36,044 bases of DNA from a virus: positions 1-36,044 of IMG/VR virus record IMGVR_UViG_3300026367_000088. One strand, given 5' to 3'. A model generated the notes under the pieces. It searched no databases and was not told the DNA's origin. It saw only the letters and a list, made by a program, of their open reading frames with translations. Below, one piece after another: positions 29,664-36,044 of this stretch. Numbering within the stretch: the stretch's first letter is position 1; every line of letters begins with the position of its first letter. A program made the translations under genes and the position numbers.

Positions 29664-30284
29664 CTATAGCGCAGACAAATCAAGTGGAATGTTTTGAAAC
29701 TTGGCATCGGGTGACGGCCGTTCGTAGAAACGGATATAGGCGCTGGAGCCAATGATTTGGATGCTGTCTTTCAGGGCTTCTATGGCATCCAGCCATTTAC
29801 GATCATCAATATCGAGACGCAGCAGACCGAGGATACGGCCGGTGTTTAGCTGGCCATCGGTGTTGGCTTTGAAGGCGTGTTCGATCAGCGCTTTGATGTT
29901 GTCGTTAGAATCGGCACTCCATTCTTTAATGCAATCATCTATCTTTGATTTGGCTACCTGGACACGTTCATCAAAGTGCAGGTGTTCGGCTATTTGAATG
30001 CGAATTTGGCGACGGCCATCAAAGCTGACCAGGCTGATATTACCTTTCTTACCACCCAGTTTGGCGTCGTATTTTTCGGCCACTAAATCGACAAAGGCGG
30101 TGACATCGTTCATCGCTTTCTGTTTAAAACGAATCATGCTGTGGCGTACATCATTGGCTTCTTTAAATAGCTCATCGATGAGTTCATCACGGTCCTGATC
30201 CACTGGTTTGATTTTTGACACAGGCACATGGTGGCCTTGTGCGTTGATTTTGAAGCCGTCAGCGGCTTGGTTTAATTGGCTCAT
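29664..30284 (-). CDS. DUF3164 family early protein
   Basis: 206 aa with the typical start of the family: GFKINAQGHHVPVSKIKPVD followed by RDELIDELFKEANDVRHSMIRFKQKAMNDV. The middle KGNISLVSFDGRRQIRIQIAE and the C-terminal FYERPSPDAKFQNIPLDLSAL are also family features. It is nearly always present in early operons of Mu-like phages; its role is unknown. ATGA overlap with the preceding gene. Confidence 0.88.
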   Translation of the reverse strand: MSQLNQAADGFKINAQGHHVPVSKIKPVDQDRDELIDELFKEANDVRHSMIRFKQKAMNDVTAFVDLVAEKYDAKLGGKKGNISLVSFDGRRQIRIQIAEHLHFDERVQVAKSKIDDCIKEWSADSNDNIKALIEHAFKANTDGQLNTGRILGLLRLDIDDRKWLDAIEALKDSIQIIGSSAYIRFYERPSPDAKFQNIPLDLSAL

Positions 30285-30757
30285 GCGGTTTGCTCCTGTG
30301 ATTGTTTGGCGGCTAATCGCTGCTGATAGGTGTCATAGTCCAGCAGCTCAATGGATTGATTGTGTTTCTTCAGGTGGCTGATGAAGCTTTTGGCTGAGTT
30401 AAACCATGGAAAAGAGGTATAACGAACATCGTAGTAACCTTCATTTTTGCAACGTCGTTTACCTAGAATTTTTTCCATGTCTTTAATCAGCTTATGTGGC
30501 CACAGGTTTTTACGGGAATGGTTATAAAATCGCTTTGGCACATCAGCAAACTCATCAATCGTCTTTACCGACTCGACCCATTTGCCACGAATAAACCCAT
30601 CGACATAAACCTGAATCACTAACTTATTTTTATCACGCACCATTTGGGCAGCAATCAGGTAACCATCGCATTCCAGATACGTGGTGCTGAACTGACTATT
30701 CAGCTGTCGCTCGATATCGATCCATTGCTCTTTGGTTGGGTGTATTACCTGGCTCAT
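30281..30757 (-). CDS. Hypothetical early protein (158 aa)
   Basis: The ATG at 30757 (MSQVIHPTKEQWIDIERQLN) has GGAAGGTG upstream and overlaps the preceding stop by ATGA; a GTG start 15 nt earlier is less likely. An N-terminal alpha-beta part (EQWIDIERQLNSQF; YLIAAQMVRDKNKLVIQVY) is followed by a basic region (KRFYNHSRKNLWPHKL, DMEKILGKRRCKNEGYYD) suggesting nucleic-acid contact. No family recognised. Confidence 0.6.
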   Translation of the reverse strand: MSQVIHPTKEQWIDIERQLNSQFSTTYLECDGYLIAAQMVRDKNKLVIQVYVDGFIRGKWVESVKTIDEFADVPKRFYNHSRKNLWPHKLIKDMEKILGKRRCKNEGYYDVRYTSFPWFNSAKSFISHLKKHNQSIELLDYDTYQQRLAAKQSQEQTA

Positions 30758-31023
30758 GCGGGCACCTTCCACTGCACCTGGCAGCCGTTGAGTTCGGTGG
30801 CGTATGTTTCCAGACGGCGATCACCTTGCTTAATTCGCGTGAGGGTACCGCCACGTAATCCGCCCGGTGCTTTATGAAAGCTGACAATGGTGATGCGGGG
30901 TTTTGCATCTTTGATTTCGATACTGGCGATGGTGCATCCGCGTCGGGCCAGTTCTGCCAGGCAGTAACGCACGTCGTCCATTTTTTTATTGATGATTTCG
31001 TTGCTACTCATTTTTGCGTTCAT
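30754..31023 (-). CDS. Hypothetical early protein (89 aa)
   Basis: ATG 31023 follows AAGGAATAACGCC. A helix (MDDVRYCLAELARRG) precedes an SIEIKDAKPRITIVSF strand and a basic GGLRGGTLTRIKQGDRRLETYATEL segment. It could be a small nucleic-acid-binding regulator, but no family is clear. It overlaps the following gene by ATGA. Confidence 0.55.
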   Translation of the reverse strand: MNAKMSSNEIINKKMDDVRYCLAELARRGCTIASIEIKDAKPRITIVSFHKAPGGLRGGTLTRIKQGDRRLETYATELNGCQVQWKVPA

Positions 31024-31027
31024 GGCG

Positions 31028-31360
31028 TTATTCCTTGATGTTGCTGTTTAAACAACCGCCACGGCAGGCTTTATAAAGCTTGACCCACTGGTGATTGATA
31101 GGGGCGAACTTACGCGATTGGATCTCTACACAATGGTCACTGCTGATAACCCCCATGACTGGGCACACTACGGTGCCCGCCATGAATCGGCCTTCAACCA
31201 GAGCTTTTAAACGGTCGGTGCGACCTGGATACTTGCCCTTGATGATTTGATTAATAACAGTTGGTGAGGGAAAGCCATCTGTCTGACGCAACAGGTTCGC
31301 AACGCGAGACTGAGAGCTGCGACTGCATTCGATTTTAAGTACATCGATCCATTCGCTCAT
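31028..31360 (-). CDS. Putative phage transcriptional regulator (110 aa)
   Basis: ATG 31360 overlaps the csrA-like stop (ATGA), with GGAGGTGCAGC directly upstream. An N-terminal HTH-like part ([20 protein letters not shown], then [20 protein letters not shown]) recognises the pattern of small phage regulators. The C-terminal part has CPVMGVI and ACRGGC, a possible cysteine-based metal site. Such proteins occur in the early region of transposable phages of Pseudomonas and relatives. The DNA target is unknown. Confidence 0.65.
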   Translation of the reverse strand: MSEWIDVLKIECSRSSQSRVANLLRQTDGFPSPTVINQIIKGKYPGRTDRLKALVEGRFMAGTVVCPVMGVISSDHCVEIQSRKFAPINHQWVKLYKACRGGCLNSNIKE

Positions 31361-31659
31361 GCTGCACCTCCATCGGATGGGTAGTCTCTGTATGAAGGTG
31401 CTGTTTTATGGGTACCGGCTTTTTCCCGCTCACAGGCCAGGCAACGGGTGCCGTATAACGTGACACCGTGTTTGCAATGCTTCTTGCCATGGGATTGTTC
31501 CGCCAAGATGCGTTTGCGGATTTCTTCTCTGTCGACTCGGGTGTCTAATGGTGCATCGACACCAATACGCACCTGGTTACCTTTTACGCCAAGCACTTCA
31601 GCCACGATGTCATCACCGATGACCAGTCTCTCACCCACACGTCTAGTTAAAATCAGCAT
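31357..31659 (-). CDS. csrA: CsrA/RsmA homologue with C-terminal cysteine-rich extension (100 aa)
   Basis: Residues 1-55 match Csr[21 protein letters not shown] start, [15 protein letters not shown], and [11 protein letters not shown]. The RNA-contacting L4, R6, R7 and R44 are all present, so binding to GGA motifs in mRNA leaders is expected. Residues 56-100 are an addition absent from host CsrA (about 61 aa): H61-C62-x-H64 ... C73-LA-C76 could coordinate zinc, followed by an unstructured tail. ATG 31659 has AAGGTGAG upstream and overlaps the previous gene by 7 nt. It sits in the early operon, so it may control translation of phage or host messages. Confidence 0.92.
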   Translation of the reverse strand: MLILTRRVGERLVIGDDIVAEVLGVKGNQVRIGVDAPLDTRVDREEIRKRILAEQSHGKKHCKHGVTLYGTRCLACEREKAGTHKTAPSYRDYPSDGGAA

Positions 31660-32282
31660 GACTCACCTTCTTTAGGCCATACGACCTGATTGATATTAGG
31701 ATCGAACACCTGTTTGATGCGTTGCACCATCGGTGGTTTTGGGCCGGTATGCATACTTGGCAAAGCTCTATAACGAGCGAGTCCGCCACTATTTTTTGCG
31801 GCTTGCGTCTGTATGAGATAGCCCGCTTTATGCAGGTTGTAGATATAGTCTTTGGCTGTGTTATCTGAGACTGGAACGTCTTTTGTGGCAGCCGCTACGG
31901 CCAGATCCCGTGCATTGAATTCCTTTAGGATCCACATGGTTTGCCACATCTGTTCACGATTGCGACCCTGCATAACTGGGTCGCCATTTTTCCGAACACG
32001 CGGGGCATTGACGCCATTGTTTTTGGTGAGCTTCCATTGGCTTTGTAATTGACCGGATTGCTCAACCTCGCCAACCAGAGCGACAAAACCAGCCGCCTCC
32101 AGACCTTGAACATAGGGTTTGGCCAGACTGACTGTCACCGGATTAAGGCGACGGTTCTTTTGGGTAACAGCGACGATGTCATCCAGAGTGAAAACAGTGA
32201 GCTGTCTGATGGCTGACCAGATAGCGTCTCTACCAGTTTGCAGACCGGAAGCACGAACGACATGAACGGGACGAACACTCAT
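31653..32282 (-). CDS. Winged-helix early protein following MuB (209 aa)
   Basis: ATG 32282 overlaps the MuB stop by ATGA. Two winged-helix-like modules can be seen: about 17-90 ([20 protein letters not shown] ... [14 protein letters not shown]) and about 110-170 ([21 protein letters not shown] ... [17 protein letters not shown]). The pattern [10 protein letters not shown] recurs in Mu-like phage proteins in this slot. DNA binding in replication or regulation is likely; the exact role is unknown. Confidence 0.7.
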   Translation of the reverse strand: MSVRPVHVVRASGLQTGRDAIWSAIRQLTVFTLDDIVAVTQKNRRLNPVTVSLAKPYVQGLEAAGFVALVGEVEQSGQLQSQWKLTKNNGVNAPRVRKNGDPVMQGRNREQMWQTMWILKEFNARDLAVAAATKDVPVSDNTAKDYIYNLHKAGYLIQTQAAKNSGGLARYRALPSMHTGPKPPMVQRIKQVFDPNINQVVWPKEGESC

Positions 32283-33022
32283 CTTCCTCTCCTTGGTGCG
32301 CGGCCGGTATAAACTTCAAATCGCTTGCGACGAACATAGTCAAAGTCAATGGTATCGAGACCTTGGCTTCTGGCTTCTTCCTGGATTTTGTTGATATTTA
32401 TACATATCAAACGCACGACGCCATCACACTGGTCATTTAGGTGAGCCAGTAAATCATCAGTAATAGTGATATCGGGACTGTATAGGCGACTGAGATGCTG
32501 CACATCTTCCATGCTGGCAATTTGGGCCTTGTACCAACTTAGCATCCGGTTATGGAAACGCTTCCATTTTTTTTGCAATTTGGTTTCAACGTTTTCTTCA
32601 CCAATTATTAGAATGGTGGACTGGCTGCCCTCAAAGATGTCCCGCACCAAATCGACCATGCCTTTGTCGACGATGTAATCGAACTCATCGATGATAAAAG
32701 GACGTTCTGACAGTGACAGCTCTTCAGAGACCTGATCAGTCATCTCAGAAATGTTTCTACCTGGTTCAATCCCCATGGATTTTAGTGCAGCCAATAAAAA
32801 GGATTTGCGCGTCCATGTGCTCCGGCATTCAATGTAATAAGCGCGGTGCATATTCACTGCATAAGCCGCTGAAAAGCTTTTGCCTAAGCCCGATTGGCCA
32901 GCAAAACCGACAATGCCTGGCAGATGTGATGGCCGGTTAATTGAAGACTCCAGCGCCTCCAAACACAATGAAACATTACGCAGGGGTGCGGTAGTGTTGT
33001 CACCCGTTACAGTTTTAGTCAT
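32279..33022 (-). CDS. MuB-type target-DNA activator ATPase
   Basis: The ATG at 33022 (MTKTVTGDNTTAPLRN) follows ACGAGGTGATT; the upstream TTG at 33052 is rejected. The 247-aa AAA+ protein has Walker A GQSGLGKS (about 42-49), Walker B PFIIDEFD (about 108-115), a sensor strand (STILIIGEENV) and a C-terminal basic end ([18 protein letters not shown]). MuB filaments mark target DNA, stimulate MuA and give target immunity. Position after MuA is canonical. A hairpin lies in the gap between them. Confidence 0.92.
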   Translation of the reverse strand: MTKTVTGDNTTAPLRNVSLCLEALESSINRPSHLPGIVGFAGQSGLGKSFSAAYAVNMHRAYYIECRSTWTRKSFLLAALKSMGIEPGRNISEMTDQVSEELSLSERPFIIDEFDYIVDKGMVDLVRDIFEGSQSTILIIGEENVETKLQKKWKRFHNRMLSWYKAQIASMEDVQHLSRLYSPDITITDDLLAHLNDQCDGVVRLICININKIQEEARSQGLDTIDFDYVRRKRFEVYTGRAPRRGR

Positions 33023-33055
33023 AATCACCTCGTTAGGTTGACTGTCTAACAAATC

Positions 33056-33075
33056 GATTACCTTGTGGGGTAATC
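33056..33075 (-). other. Inverted repeat between transposase and ATPase genes
   Basis: GATTACC and GGTAATC (7 bp) flank a six-base loop, in the 56-bp gap after the transposase stop. The sequence AGGTGATTA occurs here and again as the ribosome site of the ATPase gene. It might set the ratio of transposase to ATPase, or be a weak terminator. Confidence 0.35.
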
Positions 33076-33078
33076 ACC

Positions 33079-35328
33079 TTATTTGGCCTCGGCATTGAGT
33101 TCACCTTCGATGTCGAGGCTAAATTCTTCATGGATCCGCTTCTCAGCCCGATAGGCTGCTGTGGTTTGAAAACCAAGATGAAAGCGACGGTCCTGTTCTG
33201 ATACTTGCTCACCGGATTCAACACGTTTATTGAGTCGATTCCAGTAATGAAACTTCTGACGGCTATCCATTTCACTGATACTCGGTTCGTGCTGAACCGG
33301 TTGCGTCAGGGAGGCAATAACTCGTTTAGTGATGGCTTTTTCTGCAGCTGACTTTGGTTGCTCAGTTAACTGATTTACATCAACCGCTTTGGCGGATTCT
33401 TCCAGACCTTTGCTGGTATAAACCTCGCCACGCTTCGGAAATGACGCCACTTGTTTTGATTGAGAAATACGGTGCTCGATGACCGCTTGCGGGATATCTT
33501 TAACGATGGCTTTACGGTACTCACGCAGTTCTTTGGCTTGCTGAGTGACAAACTTCTTCTGTTTGGCTTTGGCAGCACTGGCCGCTTCCTGACGCGAGAT
33601 ACCAATCAGCTCATGACAGAGCATTTCGCCAATAAACTCACCATCACAATAGGCGTATAAACGGCCCATATCCTGCTCGTCATATTTGAGTAGCACATCA
33701 CGACCGACATAGCTGAACAGTGCATCATTGAAATAGGTGTAATTATTGAAACGGATACCTTTTTTGCTGACGGTACGTGTGCCAGCCACTTCGGCCAGCA
33801 ACATATCCAAAGCACGCTCGTCATCAATAAAGCGAAGTGGCTCTGTCCAGGCGTGAACCATCTCAAAGGGTGTTTTGCCTTTCAGGCCGCCATGCTCATC
33901 GTGCAGATAAACATGTTCGGTCCATTTATCCAGCAGCTCCTGCAGGGCTTCTGAAGTCATGGAAACCTCAACCACTTCGTCGCTTTTCATAATGCGATCA
34001 GCAAAGGATTTACGGGCTTCGATGACTTTGCGTTCTGCCACACTGTGTCCAATAAATCCGGGCAGTAAATCTAATATGCCGTGACTCATGGTGCGCATGG
34101 CTCGCTCAATGGTGCCTTTCTCTTCAGAGGCGAATGGAATACACAACTCATGATTGATATCCATATCACGTAACACGCCACTGAATTGGTCTGAAACATA
34201 GTCCGCGCCGTTGTCTGTCCGAACACCTTTGGGCACACCCCAGTCCAGTACTGCTCGACGGAATAGTTGACAGATAGCACTGGCTTTAGAGGTTTTGCTG
34301 ACATAAAACTTCAGCCGACGTGACCACATATCCACCACACCAATGACACTGTGACGGCCATCTTCCAGCAGCCAATCGCCGGGCGTTGAGTCCATTTCCC
34401 ACAGCTGATTAAGTTCGTTAATGCGTTCAAAATGACTGCCAGCTGCCGACATATAGATGTTTTTCCACTTATCCGGATTGGACATAAATGTCCAAGACTG
34501 CTGGTTGTCATGCTTCCAGTTAGTCACAAAACGACTGATCGTTTTTTCGCTGACGATATTCAGTGATGGGTGTTCAGCGGCGAGAAACTGCTTTATCTTT
34601 TTAGCTGTGATGTGGGGGTAGCTAATCAGCGCGCCCAGAACAATATGTTTCAAATCATCATTGGTTTCAATCTTGCTCTGGCCTTTACGGGTGCCATAAT
34701 TGTCCGTTAAACCCCATAAACCGTTCTGCTGATAGGCATATTCCCAGTTCTTTAAGGTGCCGGCTGACAGATCATGCCGGCCATGTAGTTTCGGCAGCCA
34801 TTCAATACAATTGGGCGGTACAGCCACTTCACGCTGATTCACCTTATTAGCAAACGCGGCTCGCGCTTTTTGTTTACTTAACTCGCTGGTATTGAATAAT
34901 TGCAGATAGCCAATCACCGCCCATTGACGGGCTTTAGCACGAAGGTATTTCGGATCTTGCCTGGCGATTTTATTGAACTTGGCATCGCACTCGCGCTTAT
35001 GTTTAAACAGGGCGTTGTCTATTTCTGTTTGTTCCTGGCGTTGCTTTCCGGCGTGTGACGCAATGCTTTTTTCCAGCTGCTGCACCTGCAAACGGGCTTG
35101 TTCAAGCGCCGTTTGTTGGTTGAGCTCCTCGGCAACGCGATGCATGGCTATGGCATTGCGGATTTCTGAGGGGAGTGAATCAAGTATATAAAGACGCTTC
35201 TTACCACCTCGAACCGTTGATTCTTGGTATGGCCAATTTTCTTTATTGGCACGACGTGTAACGGTATGACCTTTAACGCCTAAAACTTCCGAAATATCTT
35301 TGACCGAAACCGAATTATGCATTTGCAT
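33079..35328 (-). CDS. Mu-type DDE transposase (MuA homologue), 749 aa
   Basis: ATG 35328 follows GGGAGG. An N-terminal helix-turn-helix (about 9-30, VKDISEVLGVKGHTVTRRA) reads the enhancer or end region as in MuA. A second HTH unit is near 175-270. The catalytic core has D313 (LWEMDSTPGD), D372 (RTDNGAD) and E408 (EKGTIERAM), the DDE triad. The C-terminal part (about 560-749) is basic and helical and should contact the ATPase. The protein is about 86 aa longer than MuA (663 aa), with long helices at 65-130. It drives integration and replicative transposition. It overlaps the upstream gene by 14 nt. Confidence 0.96.
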   Translation of the reverse strand: MQMHNSVSVKDISEVLGVKGHTVTRRANKENWPYQESTVRGGKKRLYILDSLPSEIRNAIAMHRVAEELNQQTALEQARLQVQQLEKSIASHAGKQRQEQTEIDNALFKHKRECDAKFNKIARQDPKYLRAKARQWAVIGYLQLFNTSELSKQKARAAFANKVNQREVAVPPNCIEWLPKLHGRHDLSAGTLKNWEYAYQQNGLWGLTDNYGTRKGQSKIETNDDLKHIVLGALISYPHITAKKIKQFLAAEHPSLNIVSEKTISRFVTNWKHDNQQSWTFMSNPDKWKNIYMSAAGSHFERINELNQLWEMDSTPGDWLLEDGRHSVIGVVDMWSRRLKFYVSKTSKASAICQLFRRAVLDWGVPKGVRTDNGADYVSDQFSGVLRDMDINHELCIPFASEEKGTIERAMRTMSHGILDLLPGFIGHSVAERKVIEARKSFADRIMKSDEVVEVSMTSEALQELLDKWTEHVYLHDEHGGLKGKTPFEMVHAWTEPLRFIDDERALDMLLAEVAGTRTVSKKGIRFNNYTYFNDALFSYVGRDVLLKYDEQDMGRLYAYCDGEFIGEMLCHELIGISRQEAASAAKAKQKKFVTQQAKELREYRKAIVKDIPQAVIEHRISQSKQVASFPKRGEVYTSKGLEESAKAVDVNQLTEQPKSAAEKAITKRVIASLTQPVQHEPSISEMDSRQKFHYWNRLNKRVESGEQVSEQDRRFHLGFQTTAAYRAEKRIHEEFSLDIEGELNAEAK

Positions 35329-35560
35329 TGGGAACCTCCCCCAAAGCAGAAAAAATATTTTTAATTAATGCCAATTGGCTCTTAGGTAAATATGTTTCCA
35401 TACTCTTGATTACAGACTTTTCGGTCTGGTTTTTTATATTTTCTAAACGAAGCCTGTACTCATATTCCTTAAGCTCATACAGCTCTTTCTCCAGCTCTTG
35501 TGTCTTTTCTTTTAATTCAGACAACTCGCGCTCTAGCGAATAGGTAGATTTTCTACTCAT
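35315..35560 (-). CDS. Small coiled-coil protein (81 aa)
   Basis: ATG 35560 (MSRKSTYSLERELSELKEKT) overlaps the upstream stop by 8 nt; the longer frame to 35671 is an extension into that gene. Residues 7-50 form a continuous coiled coil rich in E, L and K, ending in a short IKNIFSALGEVPNANA tail. It may dimerise with the neighbouring regulator or the transposase. No family recognised. Its stop overlaps the start of the transposase. Confidence 0.6.
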   Translation of the reverse strand: MSRKSTYSLERELSELKEKTQELEKELYELKEYEYRLRLENIKNQTEKSVIKSMETYLPKSQLALIKNIFSALGEVPNANA

Positions 35561-36044
35561 CTTCGTCACCATCAAAAAGCGCCAATTCCTGCTGTGTCTG
35601 AATATTTTTACGGTGATATGCCAGTCCACACATGGCCTTTGTAAGCGCTGCAAAGGTTTCTTCAAAACCACTTTCTTGCTGGTAAAAATGCAATAGTCGA
35701 TTTACCGCATCGTTTAATACGATTTGCAGCTCATTACTGTCTAATTCAGAGACTTTGCCACCAGCTGGAATATCAATCAGCAGCTTATGGCCACGATAAG
35801 CAAGATATTGCGTGACATAGTCGATGCCACAAATATGCTCATAAGCTGGAATTAAGGTGGTGGGCATTTCACCATTCGATAGCCACTTGTATAAGAGGTC
35901 ATCTGACTTACCCATTAGCTCAGCAATGGCTGGGACCGTTAGCCTTTTATGATGCCGGGCGTACTCTTTACAGAAACGAAAAGCTTGTTTGATATTGCTT
36001 GGCTGAAGCCTTTTCCAGGCCGTCTTGGTTTTTGGAATATTCAT
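35553..36044 (-). CDS. Putative phage regulatory DNA-binding protein (163 aa)
   Basis: The ATG lies at the window edge (36044-36042), so its ribosome site cannot be seen. An HTH-like region at about 27-60 (HHKRLTVPAIAELMGKSDDL, then LYKWLSNGEMPTTLIPAYE) and ICGIDYVTQYLAYRGHKLLIDIPAGGK suggest a CII-like or Cro-like regulator of transposable phages. The acidic C-terminus (LFDGDEDE) contains the next gene's start. It takes the position of Ner in Mu, but is twice as long and not obviously homologous. Confidence 0.6.
   Translation of the reverse strand: MNIPKTKTAWKRLQPSNIKQAFRFCKEYARHHKRLTVPAIAELMGKSDDLLYKWLSNGEMPTTLIPAYEHICGIDYVTQYLAYRGHKLLIDIPAGGKVSELDSNELQIVLNDAVNRLLHFYQQESGFEETFAALTKAMCGLAYHRKNIQTQQELALFDGDEDE

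Noticed and set aside
33023-33052. Ten-codon N-terminal extension of the MuB-like gene from a TTG start
   Set aside because: The ATG at 33022 has a good ribosome site and gives a standard N-terminus.
1-36044. CRISPR arrays, tRNA genes, insertion sequences, attachment sites
   Set aside because: No regular spaced repeats, cloverleaf-like segments or IS-type inverted repeats with a separate transposase were seen. The phage termini are outside the window.

Overview
The window is one contiguous block of a Mu-like (transposable, Myoviridae-type) phage or prophage. All about 57 real genes lie on the minus strand, so the biological reading order runs from position 36044 down to 1. The block starts exactly at the ATG of a small regulator gene and ends exactly at the stop codon of the last tail gene. 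The phage ends, attachment sites, c-type repressor and host flanks are therefore outside the window. Mid-range GC, Shine-Dalgarno sites and protein similarity (MuA, MuB, Mor, GemA, gpT) suggest a gammaproteobacterial host. The genus cannot be named from this sequence.

Layout in transcription order. (1) Early/middle operon, 36044 to 27307: a regulator, a coiled-coil protein, the MuA-type DDE transposase (D313, D372, E408), the MuB-type ATPase, a double winged-helix protein, a CsrA homologue with a cysteine-rich tail, a putative regulator, DUF3164, GemA and the Mor-family activator. Most genes overlap by ATGA. The operon ends with a lipoprotein gene. (2) Immunity-like module, 27306 to 26411: a strong sigma-70-like promoter, a C4-type antisense RNA, a 28-codon leader ORF carrying the matching target, a BRO-N antirepressor-like gene with a frameshift, a 57-aa gene and an intrinsic terminator. 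(3) Lysis and packaging, 26304 to 20495: GH108 endolysin, holin, DksA/TraR zinc finger, DUF2730, gp26-like protein, gp27, terminase gp28 and portal gp29. (4) Head, 20502 to 14972: gp30 with a C-terminal nuclease-fold domain, gpG, protease with internal scaffold start, decoration protein, major capsid gpT and a FluMu-type protein. (5) An extra five-gene cassette, 14968 to 11853, including a protein of 14-residue repeats. (6) Tail, 11851 to 1: gp36, gp37, gp38, sheath, tube, assembly chaperones with a -2 frameshift site, tape measure, gpN, gpP, gp45 to gp48, fibre and fibre-assembly genes, a phospholipase A2-like protein and a 59-aa protein.

The most notable points are these. A P1-style C4/antirepressor switch sits between the early and late blocks of a Mu-like phage. 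A PLA2-like HD motif protein is in the tail-fibre locus. A CsrA with a putative zinc-binding tail is in the early operon. The major capsid ORF begins with a signal-peptide-like extension. The tail chaperone gene has a Mu-like -2 slippery site. Family names are from memory and pattern recognition; no searches were run.
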